22,534 bases of DNA from an uncultured Clostridium sp. GTDB taxonomy: Bacteria; Bacillota_A; Clostridia; TANB77; CAG-508. The stretch is taken from the NCBI GenBank assembly GCA_947382445.1, contig CANCZH010000024.1, positions 1 through 22,534 of the forward strand, read 5' to 3'. Position numbers and translations under genes: made by a program. Below are positions 1-6,049 of this stretch, one piece after another. The first letter of the stretch is position 1, and every line of letters starts with the position of its first letter. Below the pieces are notes generated by a model, which searched no databases, had not been told where the DNA came from, and saw nothing but the letters and a program-made list of their open reading frames with translations.

Positions 1-82
1 GTTATAAATATTTATTTTTAAATAAAGTGTGTCATATGTTTGACTAACCTACATAAAAAATATATTTTAGAAAAAAATAATA

Positions 83-112
83 TTGACAATCTACTGCACA
101 TTAATGTATAAT
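83..112 (+). promoter_or_regulatory. Promoter of rpsU
   Basis: TTGACA at 83-88 and TATAAT at 107-112 are both perfect matches to the housekeeping sigma-A consensus, 18 bases apart. Transcription would start near 119, leaving a leader of about 88 nt before rpsU. A promoter this strong suits a ribosomal protein gene. Confidence 0.8.
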
Positions 113-118
113 ATGTAA

Positions 119-206
119 CATCGGAGAACACATACATAGCCGATAATAGAAGAAAAAAGTTAAATCCCACAAGATGGTTTAAGCTTCGGAAGGAGGGAGA
201 TAAAAA
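119..206 (+). promoter_or_regulatory. Possible structured leader of rpsU
   Basis: ATCGG (120-124) can pair with CCGAT (140-144) at the very 5' end of the transcript. TTAAATCC (160-167) can pair with GGTTTAA (176-182) with one bulged base. TCCC (165-168) could instead pair with GGGA (195-198), which overlaps the strong Shine-Dalgarno AAGGAGGG, so a two-state leader is conceivable. The stems are short and unproven. I recognise no named riboswitch or ribosomal-protein leader here. Confidence 0.3.
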
Positions 207-377
207 ATGTCAGAGATTAAAGTTAATAATGGTAATATAGAAGATGCTCTAAAAAGATTTAAAAGACAATGCGCAAGAAATGGAGTAATTCAAGAAGTTA
301 GAAAAAGAGAGCACTACGAAAAACCAAGCGTTAGAAGAAAGAAAAAATCAGAGGCTGCAAGAAAAAGAAAATTCTAA
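207..377 (+). CDS. rpsU: 30S ribosomal protein bS21
   Basis: This 56-residue reading frame starts at ATG 207 behind a very strong Shine-Dalgarno (AAGGAGGG, 190-197) and ends at TAA 375-377. The product begins [20 protein letters not shown] and ends in an Arg/Lys-rich tail ([12 protein letters not shown]). It matches bacterial S21 in length, in the N-terminal [17 protein letters not shown] pattern, and in the basic C-terminal helix that sits near the anti-Shine-Dalgarno end of 16S rRNA on the small subunit. It has its own consensus promoter and an intrinsic terminator, so it looks monocistronic. In many Clostridia rpsU is directly followed by yqeY; here an unrelated gene (531-953) lies between them. 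Identification is secure. Confidence 0.96.
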   Translation: MSEIKVNNGNIEDALKRFKRQCARNGVIQEVRKREHYEKPSVRRKKKSEAARKRKF

Positions 378-389
378 AAAAATTAAAAG

Positions 390-414
390 AACACGTTAAC
401 CCACGTGTTTTTTT
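390..414 (+). terminator. Intrinsic terminator of rpsU
   Basis: A perfect 7-bp stem, AACACGT (390-396) with ACGTGTT (403-409), encloses a 6-nt loop and is followed by a T-run to 414. It lies 13 bases after the rpsU stop codon. Confidence 0.85.
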
Positions 415-428
415 GTTGCAATAAAGTA

Positions 429-457
429 TTTACATAATAATATTATTATGATATAAT
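429..457 (+). promoter_or_regulatory. Promoter of the 531-953 gene
   Basis: TTTACA (429-434) and TATAAT (452-457) are spaced by 17 bases, and TGA immediately precedes the -10, giving an extended -10. The expected start is near 464. At the transcript 5' end TGCAGT (472-477) can pair with ACTGCA (492-497), so the leader carries a small hairpin followed by a short T stretch that could act as weak attenuation or 5' protection. Confidence 0.75.
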
Positions 458-530
458 AATCAACATAAAACTGCAGTAGCGTTTGGGGTAAACTGCATTT
501 TATAATAAAAATGAATAGGAGAGATTAAAT

Positions 531-953
531 ATGAAACAAAAGTTAGAAAGGTTAATACGGTTACTCCATAAAAGGAGATTTGCTGAAAAGATAGCAACGG
601 CCAAAAATGCAAAGCAAGCCAAAAGAATCTACAACAGAGAATTCAAAAGGATAAGCAAAGAGGTCATAAGCTTTTCAAAATCAGCAAGAGAAATACTGAA
701 TGACGATTATTGGTATGTGGTAGATCAGTCTTTTACAGTAAGAACGAAAGATGCAGTAGAACTAGGATTGATTTCTTTTATGACGGGAATTAAAGAAAAC
801 GACCTTTTGGAAAACTGGAGCGAGTTAAAAACTGCACTGGACAATGTGTGCGGCGAAAAAGCAAAAACTGCTCGTGAGATGTTACATATACTAAAGTATG
901 ACTTTTTAAGCAATTACACCCTGGAAGAACTGCTGGGAATAATATTTATTTAA
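531..953 (+). CDS. Hypothetical protein, unknown family
   Basis: A 140-residue protein starts at ATG 531 behind AGGAGAG (517-523). I do not recognise it. The first 60 residues are highly basic (RLIRLLHKRR, KQAKRIYNREFKRISKE) and probably helical; the rest is acidic and mixed, ending in a hydrophobic YTLEELLGIIFI. There is no signal peptide, no convincing membrane span and no Cys/His metal motif. Codon use differs from its neighbours: CGG, CTG, GGC, GCC, ACG and CGT appear, whereas flanking genes use almost only AGA, TTA, GCA and ACA. It has a private extended -10 promoter and a private terminator and separates rpsU from yqeY. That arrangement fits a small acquired cassette, but no integrase or attachment site is visible. 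Coding status is fairly sure from the ribosome-binding site and framing signals; function is unknown. Confidence 0.75.
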   Translation: MKQKLERLIRLLHKRRFAEKIATAKNAKQAKRIYNREFKRISKEVISFSKSAREILNDDYWYVVDQSFTVRTKDAVELGLISFMTGIKENDLLENWSELKTALDNVCGEKAKTAREMLHILKYDFLSNYTLEELLGIIFI

Positions 954-985
954 TCAATTAAACCAAACGCAAAAGCAATAGAAAA

Positions 986-1028
986 GCACTTAGGTAAGGG
1001 ACTACCCATACTTAAGTGCGATTTTTTT
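986..1028 (+). terminator. Intrinsic terminator of the 531-953 gene
   Basis: GCACTTA (986-992) pairs with TAAGTGC (1013-1019); an inner GGTA (993-996) can pair with TACC (1003-1006). Seven T residues follow (1022-1028). Confidence 0.85.
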
Positions 1029-1058
1029 CTGTGAAACTTTAATATTAAAACCATAACA

Positions 1059-1087
1059 TTGAAAATAAATAAAAGATATGATACTAT
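1059..1087 (+). promoter_or_regulatory. Promoter of the yqeY-yfmF-yfmH operon
   Basis: TTGAAA (1059-1064) and TACTAT (1082-1087) are spaced by 17 bases, with TGA directly upstream of the -10 as an extended element. The start is expected near 1094, just before the yqeY ribosome-binding site. Confidence 0.7.
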
Positions 1088-1115
1088 AAAAAAATAAAAA
1101 AAGGAGTGATATTTT

Positions 1116-1553
1116 ATGAAAAAGAAATTATTAGAAGATTTAAAAGAAGCAATGAAAGATAAAAATGAAATAAAGAAAAATGCAATACAAATGGCAAGAG
1201 CAGGAATTTTACAAATAGAAAAAGATAAAGGAATAGAACTAACAGATGATCAAATAATAGAGCTAATTGCAAAAGAAGTCAAAAAAAGAAAAGACTCAAT
1301 TGCAGACTATGAAAAAGGTGGAAGAGAAGATTTAGTAAATCAAATAAAAGAAGAAATAAGCTATTTAGAAGTATACTTACCACGTCAATTATCAAGAGAA
1401 GAAATACAAGAAAAACTTGAAATAATAATTAAAAATGTAGAAGCAACATCAATAAAAGACATGGGAAAAGTGATGAAAGCAGCAAAAGAAGAAATGGGAA
1501 CATCAGCAGATGGAAAAACAATAAACGAAATAGTAAAATCATTATTAAGTTAA
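1116..1553 (+). CDS. yqeY: GatB/YqeY domain-containing protein
   Basis: The frame begins at ATG 1116 behind AAGGAGTG and encodes 145 residues, the usual length of stand-alone YqeY proteins. The sequence has the family pattern: an N-terminal helix LLEDLKEAMKDKNEIKKNAI, the KKRKDSIADYEKGGREDLV helix, EISYLEVYLPRQLS, and a C-terminal KDMGKVMKAAKEEM segment ending in GKTINEIVKSLL. YqeY resembles the tail domain of the GatB subunit of the tRNA-dependent amidotransferase and is thought to bind tRNA; its exact role is unsettled. It is followed after 57 bases by yfmF with no terminator between them, so the three genes 1116-4167 probably share a transcript. Family assignment is confident. Confidence 0.93.
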   Translation: MKKKLLEDLKEAMKDKNEIKKNAIQMARAGILQIEKDKGIELTDDQIIELIAKEVKKRKDSIADYEKGGREDLVNQIKEEISYLEVYLPRQLSREEIQEKLEIIIKNVEATSIKDMGKVMKAAKEEMGTSADGKTINEIVKSLLS

Positions 1554-1610
1554 AAGAATAAAAACCACAAAAAAAGCAAATAATAAACAAAAACAAGGAG
1601 AGAAATTTAA

Positions 1611-2912
1611 GTGGAATATATAAAAGAAAAAATCAAAGATGGAGTAAATCTCCATCTTATTATTAATGATAACTTTAAAACAGACTATGCAGTAATATTT
1701 TTAAGTGTACCGCTAGAAAAAGAATTTGTAACTCAAAATGCACTAATACCAGCAATTTTAAAAAGCGGAAGCAAACAATATTCTAATTATAAGAAAATAA
1801 CAGAAGAATTAGAAATGATGTATGGAGCATCATTTGATTGTGGTATAGACAAAAATGGTGATAATTTAATATTAAAATTTTATATAGAAAGCATAAATGA
1901 CAAATACCTACCAAATAAAAATGATAACATATTAAAATCAATAAAAATATTATTAGACATAGTATGCAATCCATTAGTAGAAAATAACGTATTTAAAGAA
2001 AGTTATATAGAAATTGAAAAGAAAAACTTAGAATTATTGATAAATGCACAAAAGGATGATAAAAATTTATATGCTTTAGAAAAATGTATCAACATAATGT
2101 ACAAAAATAGTGGATACGGACTAAGCAAATATGGAAAAATTGAGGGTTTAGAAAAAATAAATTCGCAAAATCTGTATGAACAATATTTAAATTTAATAGA
2201 TAACTCAAAAATTGATATATTTGTAAGTGGAAATATAGAAAAAGAAAAAATAATAAATGAAATACAAACAAATGAATTAATTAAAGAATTAAAACCACGA
2301 CAAGAAAAAATAAATACTAACCATTTCAAAAAAGAAATAAAAGAAAAAATTGAAAAGCCAGAAGAAAACATTGAAGAAATGAATATATCACAAGGAAAAC
2401 TAGTAATTGGATTAGATATATTGCCAAATGACTTTGAGGATTTCAGATTTATTGCAATAATATATAATGCAATATTTGGAAATGGAGTAAATTCGAAACT
2501 ATTTCAAATAGTAAGAGAAAAAGAGAGTTTAGCATACACTGCAAAATCTGAATATGTATCACAAAAAAATAATATTTTTATTAGTTGTGGTATAGAATGT
2601 GAGAAATATGAAAAAACAGTAGAATTAATAAAAATATTATTAGAAGACATGAAAAAAGGAAACTTCACAGAAGAAGACATAGACAAAGCCAAAGAATATA
2701 TTGATGCGGGAATAACAGCAATTAAAGCAGAACAAGATACACAAATAATATTTTTATTTGGCCAAGAATTATCAAAATTACCTTTAACAGTAGAAGAATA
2801 CAAAGAAAAAATAAAAGCTGTAACAAAAGACGAAATTATAAAATTTGCAAATTTGATTCAAATAAACACAATCTACTTCTTAAGAAATGGAGGACAAGAT
2901 GCAAATAATTGA
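1611..2912 (+). CDS. yfmF: M16-family peptidase-like protein, inactive YfmF type
   Basis: This 433-residue protein starts at GTG 1611, ten bases after CAAGGAG. It has the two-lobe layout of M16 (insulinase/processing peptidase) subunits, including a C-terminal lobe segment with the R...Y pattern (SKLFQIVREKESLAYTAKSE). The N-terminal region where active members carry HxxEH reads NALIPAILKSGSKQYSN, so the zinc ligands are absent and the protein should be catalytically dead. Its last 14 bases overlap the start of yfmH. An inactive subunit encoded immediately before an active one is the arrangement of Bacillus ymfF/ymfH, which databases label YfmF/YfmH and link to 5-aminopentanol modification of elongation factor P; that link is family knowledge, not seen here. 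It probably forms a heterodimer with the next protein. Confidence 0.85.
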   Translation: MEYIKEKIKDGVNLHLIINDNFKTDYAVIFLSVPLEKEFVTQNALIPAILKSGSKQYSNYKKITEELEMMYGASFDCGIDKNGDNLILKFYIESINDKYLPNKNDNILKSIKILLDIVCNPLVENNVFKESYIEIEKKNLELLINAQKDDKNLYALEKCINIMYKNSGYGLSKYGKIEGLEKINSQNLYEQYLNLIDNSKIDIFVSGNIEKEKIINEIQTNELIKELKPRQEKINTNHFKKEIKEKIEKPEENIEEMNISQGKLVIGLDILPNDFEDFRFIAIIYNAIFGNGVNSKLFQIVREKESLAYTAKSEYVSQKNNIFISCGIECEKYEKTVELIKILLEDMKKGNFTEEDIDKAKEYIDAGITAIKAEQDTQIIFLFGQELSKLPLTVEEYKEKIKAVTKDEIIKFANLIQINTIYFLRNGGQDANN

Positions 2913-4167
2913 AAATAATTTAATAAAAGAAAAAGTATACATTGAAAAACTTGAATCAGGAATTACACTTATGTGCATTCCAAAAGAGAAAACAATAAAA
3001 AAATATGCAATATGTGGAATTGGATTTGGATCAAATGACAATAAATTTTTTATAGAAAAAGAAAATAGAGAAGTTACAATTCCAGATGGAGTAGCACATT
3101 TTTTAGAACATAAGTTATTTGAAAAAGAAGAGGGCGGAAACAGTTTAGATGTATTGTCAGCACTTGGAATTGATGCAAATGCATATACAACAAACGACCA
3201 TACAGCATATCTTTTTGAATGTACAAAAAACTTTTATGAAGGACTAGATGAACTTTTAAATTATGTACAAGCACCATATTTTACAGATGAAAATGTTGAA
3301 AAAGAAAAAGGAATAATTGCACAAGAAATAATGATGTATGACGATGAAGCTGAGTTTAAAGTTTATTTAAACGCAATGAAAGCGATGTATACTAAAAACC
3401 CAATAAGAATAGATGTTGCAGGAAGCGTAGAAAGTATACAAAAAATAAACAAAGAAATACTTTATGAATGTTATAATAACTTTTATACTACCTCAAATAT
3501 GGTAATAGCAGTATGTGGAGATTTTAAACCAGAAGAAATTTTTGAAGAAATTAAAAAAAGAATAACTAAACAAGCTCAGATAACAGCAAAGAGAATAGAA
3601 GAAAATGAAGGCATGGAATTATTTCAAAAACAAATATCAGAAAAAATGGATATTTCGATTCCAATATTCACATTTGGATTTAAAGTAAATCCAGAAGAAA
3701 AAGAGAAAATAAAAAGAAGTTTAAGCATTGAAATACTATTAGAAATAATATTTGGTGCAAGCTCTAAACTATATGAAAAACTTTATGACCAAGGATTATT
3801 ATATGAAAACTTATTACCAACATTCGAATGGGCAAGGAATTATGCACATGTATTAATTCAAGGAAAAAGCAATGATATAAATAAGGTAAAAACAGAAATA
3901 CTAGAAACAATAAAAGAATTAAAACAAAATGGAATAGAAGAAAAAGAATTTGAAAGAGCAAAAAGAAAAATTTATGGAGAATATGTAAAAGAATTTAATG
4001 AACCAAGTGAAACAGCTCTTTTATTTATAACAAATTATTTCAAACAAATTACACCATTTGACTATATCGAAAATTATAAAATAATTTCGAAAGAATATAT
4101 AGAAAACACATTAAAAGAAATTTTTGTAGAAGAAAATATGGTAGAATCAAGCATAATACCGAACTAA
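2899..4167 (+). CDS. yfmH: M16-family zinc metallopeptidase, YfmH type
   Basis: Start is chosen at ATG 2899, five bases after GGAGG (2889-2893). An in-frame ATG at 2887 is upstream but lies over the ribosome-binding site. The product has 422 residues. The inverted zinc motif HFLEH is at about residues 67-71 (His67, Glu70, His71), and the distal ligand region EKEKGIIAQEI is near 134-144, as in catalytic M16 peptidases. The AYTTNDHTAYLFE strand and the C-terminal KLYEKLYDQGLLYEN segment also match. The start overlaps the end of yfmF by 14 bases, so translation is coupled and the two should be made in similar amounts, consistent with an active/inactive dimer. No signal peptide is seen, so a cytoplasmic location is likely. 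No terminator is evident after the stop. Confidence 0.9.
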   Translation: MQIIENNLIKEKVYIEKLESGITLMCIPKEKTIKKYAICGIGFGSNDNKFFIEKENREVTIPDGVAHFLEHKLFEKEEGGNSLDVLSALGIDANAYTTNDHTAYLFECTKNFYEGLDELLNYVQAPYFTDENVEKEKGIIAQEIMMYDDEAEFKVYLNAMKAMYTKNPIRIDVAGSVESIQKINKEILYECYNNFYTTSNMVIAVCGDFKPEEIFEEIKKRITKQAQITAKRIEENEGMELFQKQISEKMDISIPIFTFGFKVNPEEKEKIKRSLSIEILLEIIFGASSKLYEKLYDQGLLYENLLPTFEWARNYAHVLIQGKSNDINKVKTEILETIKELKQNGIEEKEFERAKRKIYGEYVKEFNEPSETALLFITNYFKQITPFDYIENYKIISKEYIENTLKEIFVEENMVESSIIPN

Positions 4168-4168
4168 T

Positions 4169-4197
4169 TTGACGAATTAAGGAAAACTACGTATAAA
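4169..4197 (+). promoter_or_regulatory. Candidate upstream promoter of the Spo0E-like gene
   Basis: TTGACG (4169-4174) and TATAAA (4192-4197) are spaced by 17 bases, starting just after the yfmH stop codon. It would give a leader of about 117 nt before TTG 4321. Confidence 0.5.
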
Positions 4198-4228
4198 AAA
4201 ATAAAAAATTGTCATACGAAAAAACAAA

Positions 4229-4274
4229 CAACTGGCCAAATGCAGTTGACTCCTGTGTAAAAATATGGTATTTT
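4229..4274 (+). promoter_or_regulatory. Proximal promoter with overlapping inverted repeat, Spo0E-like gene
   Basis: TTGACT (4246-4251) and TATTTT (4269-4274) are spaced by 17 bases, with TGG upstream of the -10. The inverted repeat CAACTG (4229-4234) / CAGTTG (4243-4248) overlaps the -35, so it could be an operator. In a transcript from the distal promoter it could form a hairpin. Confidence 0.5.
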
Positions 4275-4320
4275 AAAACAAATACAGCAATACTTTTGTA
4301 GAATAAAAGGAGTGATTGTT

Positions 4321-4467
4321 TTGATAGATGAAAAAATTTGTAGATTAAGAGAAAAATTAAACAAAAGCATACAAGATGGAGAAGATTATGATACAATATA
4401 CAAACTTAGTGTAGAATTAGACGAATTAATAGCAGAATATTACAATAATAAGGAAAAAATGAATTAA
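4321..4467 (+). CDS. Spo0E-like aspartyl-phosphate phosphatase
   Basis: A 48-residue frame starts at TTG 4321, eight bases after AAAAGGAG (4305-4312), and stops at TAA 4465-4467. It begins MIDEKICRLREKLNKSIQDG and contains LSVELDELIAEYY (about residues 29-41), the SxELD signature of Spo0E-type phosphatases. In that family two antiparallel helices insert the SQELD-type motif into the active site of phosphorylated Spo0A and remove the phosphate, restraining entry into sporulation. Small size and near-total alpha helix are typical. The gene has two candidate promoters, an inverted repeat over the nearer -35, and its own terminator, so it appears independently controlled. The target (Spo0A or another response regulator) cannot be told from sequence. 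Some Spo0E-like proteins in Clostridia have no known role. Confidence 0.85.
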   Translation: MIDEKICRLREKLNKSIQDGEDYDTIYKLSVELDELIAEYYNNKEKMN

Positions 4468-4512
4468 AAAATGTAGTAACAAATATAATATAAATATAGT
4501 AATAGATGTAGT

Positions 4513-4548
4513 AAGGAATATGCTTAAAAACATATTCCTTTTCTTTTT
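4513..4548 (+). terminator. Intrinsic terminator after the Spo0E-like gene
   Basis: A perfect 10-bp stem AAGGAATATG (4513-4522) / CATATTCCTT (4531-4540) has an 8-nt loop and is followed by T-rich sequence interrupted by one C. It lies within the extra upstream in-frame stretch of the next gene, which argues against any start earlier than 4592 there. Confidence 0.85.
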
Positions 4549-4558
4549 ATGCAAAGTT

Positions 4559-4567
4559 TGTTATAAT
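4559..4567 (+). promoter_or_regulatory. Extended -10 promoter of the metallo-hydrolase gene
   Basis: TGTTATAAT (4559-4567) is a perfect extended -10. The -35 at 17-base spacing is a poor TTTTCT inside the preceding T-run, as is tolerated when the -10 is extended. The expected start near 4574 leaves an 18-nt leader. Confidence 0.6.
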
Positions 4568-4591
4568 AAATGCATAAAAAAGGAGGTACTT

Positions 4592-5230
4592 ATGTTTGAA
4601 TTAGATGGAGTTAGCGTACTGAAACATAATAGTATAAAAATAAAAAAAGAAAAAATAATATATATAGACCCATTTCAAATTGAAATACCAGCACATGATG
4701 CAGATTTAGTACTATGTACACATTCGCATTATGACCATTTTTCACCAAAAGATATATTAGCAGTATCAAATGAATCAACAGTAATAATAACAACTAAAGA
4801 TTGCAAAGAAGAAGTTAAAAAAATGGGATTTCTATCAGAAAATGCATACTATGTAGAACCATATGATGAGTTGATTTTTGAAGAAATAGAAATAAAAGCA
4901 GTACCTGCATATAACAAATACAAAGAATTTCACCCAAAAGAAAATAAATGGGTGGGATATTTATTAAAAATTGAAGGGAATATATACTATATTGCAGGAG
5001 ACACAGATAAAACAAGAGAGGCAAGCAAAATAGAATGTGATGTTGCATTTTTACCAGTTGGAGGAACATATACAATGGACTATGTTGAAGCAGCAGCACT
5101 TACAAAAAAAATAAAACCAAAGTTCGTTATACCAACACATTATGGTTCAGTAGTTGGTGACGAAGAATGTGGAATTCTATTTAAAGAATTAGTAAATGAA
5201 AAAGAAACCAAATGTGAAATATATATTTAA
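4592..5230 (+). CDS. Metallo-beta-lactamase-fold hydrolase (UPF0173/YtkL-like)
   Basis: Start is set at ATG 4592, five bases after AAGGAGG; an in-frame ATG at 4520 lies inside the preceding terminator hairpin and is rejected. The 212-residue product has the metal-binding signature THSHYDH (His44, His46, Asp48, His49), AGDTDKT (Asp137) and PTHYGS (His183), giving a dinuclear metal site. Size and the opening IDPFxIEIPAHDADLVLCTHSHYDH pattern fit the small Zn-dependent hydrolase group related to UPF0173 proteins, whose substrates are mostly unknown. There is no signal peptide. It is transcribed from its own extended -10 promoter. A hairpin terminator follows 17 bases after the stop and doubles as the upstream border of the next gene. 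Fold assignment is firm; substrate is not known. Confidence 0.85.
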   Translation: MFELDGVSVLKHNSIKIKKEKIIYIDPFQIEIPAHDADLVLCTHSHYDHFSPKDILAVSNESTVIITTKDCKEEVKKMGFLSENAYYVEPYDELIFEEIEIKAVPAYNKYKEFHPKENKWVGYLLKIEGNIYYIAGDTDKTREASKIECDVAFLPVGGTYTMDYVEAAALTKKIKPKFVIPTHYGSVVGDEECGILFKELVNEKETKCEIYI

Positions 5231-5246
5231 AAGAACAAAAAATGAA

Positions 5247-5281
5247 CACCTTTAATATTATAGATTAGAGGTGATTTTTTT
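5247..5281 (+). terminator. Terminator hairpin that contains the next gene's ribosome-binding site
   Basis: CACCTTTAAT (5247-5256) pairs with ATTAGAGGTG (5264-5273) through 10 bp with one G-T wobble, around a 7-nt loop, followed by seven T residues (5275-5281). The 3' arm includes GAGGTG, the only good Shine-Dalgarno for the TTG start at 5280. Confidence 0.75.
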
Positions 5282-5813
5282 GGCAAAAATATTGGTATAT
5301 AATAACCAGCTGAACAGAATGGAGACGTATTACAAAGGAGAAGAAGAAGCAATGCCATATAATACAAATGGCACATTAAGAGTAAGAGAATTTAGAGGAG
5401 CAAGTAAAAGTAATATACTATGGACAGATAGAAGAACAATGGAAAGTTGGAACAATTTTAGAAGACTTTATGGCAGAGCAATTTATGTAGGATATGCTTT
5501 TAAAAGATGCTGGGAAGGAGGACATGGAATACTTTCACAACATTATGCAGGTGTTGCATTTGATGTAGCACAAAACATAAATGAGCAATCAAGAAATTAT
5601 ATGAGAAATTTAGCAGTTGCATCAGGATACTGGAGATATGTGGAACCAGCATACTTGACACCAAGATGGGTGCATTTCGACAATAGGTGGATTGCAAGTG
5701 GCTATCCATTAACTCAATTTCGGAAGCAGAGGAATCTATGTATTAATTGCACAAGATGCATTAAACACATTGGGATTTGGTACAGGAGGATTAGATGGAA
5801 TATTTGGAAGTAA
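5280..5813 (+). CDS. M15-type D-Ala-D-Ala carboxypeptidase domain protein, frameshifted
   Basis: Start TTG 5280 follows GAGGTG; GTG 5271 lies inside that site. The product opens (M)AKILVYNNQLNRMETYYKG. The catalytic domain carries the M15 zinc pattern: SQHYAGVAFD (His88, Asp95), then Glu122 in YVEP and His132 in WVHFD. Such enzymes cut peptidoglycan stem peptides. From about Phe147 the frame reads a basic, Cys-rich tail without homology-like features (about 31 residues) before TAA 5811-5813. In the +1 frame the sequence continues as an intact peptidoglycan-binding repeat to 5949. The gene is therefore broken by one extra base, or uses +1 frameshifting at TTT-CGG (5718-5723), or contains an assembly error. 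With the shift restored the protein would be about 222 residues: enzyme domain plus wall-binding domain. Confidence 0.8.
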   Translation: MAKILVYNNQLNRMETYYKGEEEAMPYNTNGTLRVREFRGASKSNILWTDRRTMESWNNFRRLYGRAIYVGYAFKRCWEGGHGILSQHYAGVAFDVAQNINEQSRNYMRNLAVASGYWRYVEPAYLTPRWVHFDNRWIASGYPLTQFRKQRNLCINCTRCIKHIGIWYRRIRWNIWK

Positions 5814-5949
5814 AACAAGAAGTGCAGTAATGCAATATCAAGCCAATAATGGTCTATCACAAGATGGAAAAATAGGAAATATTACATGGAATAGTTTAAT
5901 GAATGAAGTAGTAGGAAATGGTGCAAGTAATACTACAATTTTAGAATAA
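5722..5949 (+). other. Out-of-frame C-terminal peptidoglycan-binding domain
   Basis: Reading from GGA 5722 in the +1 frame gives GSRGIYVLIAQDALNTLGF, then GLDGIFGSKTRSAVMQYQA and NNGLSQDGKIGNITWNSLM, ending at TAA 5947-5949. This is a typical PG_binding_1 repeat: two helices with D-G-x-F-G-x-x-T and D-G-x-x-G-x-x-T-W motifs. No ribosome-binding site or start codon stands in front of it, so it is the displaced C-terminus of the 5280 gene rather than a separate gene. Codons are the A-rich type normal for this genome, so the break looks recent or is bypassed. Confidence 0.8.
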
Positions 5950-5971
5950 AGATAATTAAATTGGAAAAACC

Positions 5972-6000
5972 TTGAAATATGAGAAAAATCATGTTAGAAT
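5972..6000 (+). promoter_or_regulatory. Promoter of the beta-CASP-like gene
   Basis: TTGAAA (5972-5977) and TAGAAT (5995-6000) are spaced by 17 bases, with TGT just before the -10 as an extended element. Confidence 0.7.
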
Positions 6001-6049
6001 AAACAAGTAAACATAATATATATAAGACTATAAAATGGAGGTCTAAAAA

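Noticed and set aside
2887..2898. ATG 2887 as start of yfmH
   Set aside because: It overlaps the GGAGG that serves ATG 2899 and has no site of its own.
4520..4591. Upstream in-frame ATG that would lengthen the metallo-hydrolase by 24 residues
   Set aside because: It lies inside the terminator hairpin of the Spo0E-like gene and upstream of the extended -10; ATG 4592 has an ideal ribosome-binding site.
5271..5279. GTG 5271 as start of the wall-hydrolase gene
   Set aside because: It is part of the GAGGTG ribosome-binding site and the terminator stem; TTG 5280 gives the family-like N-terminus AKILVYN.
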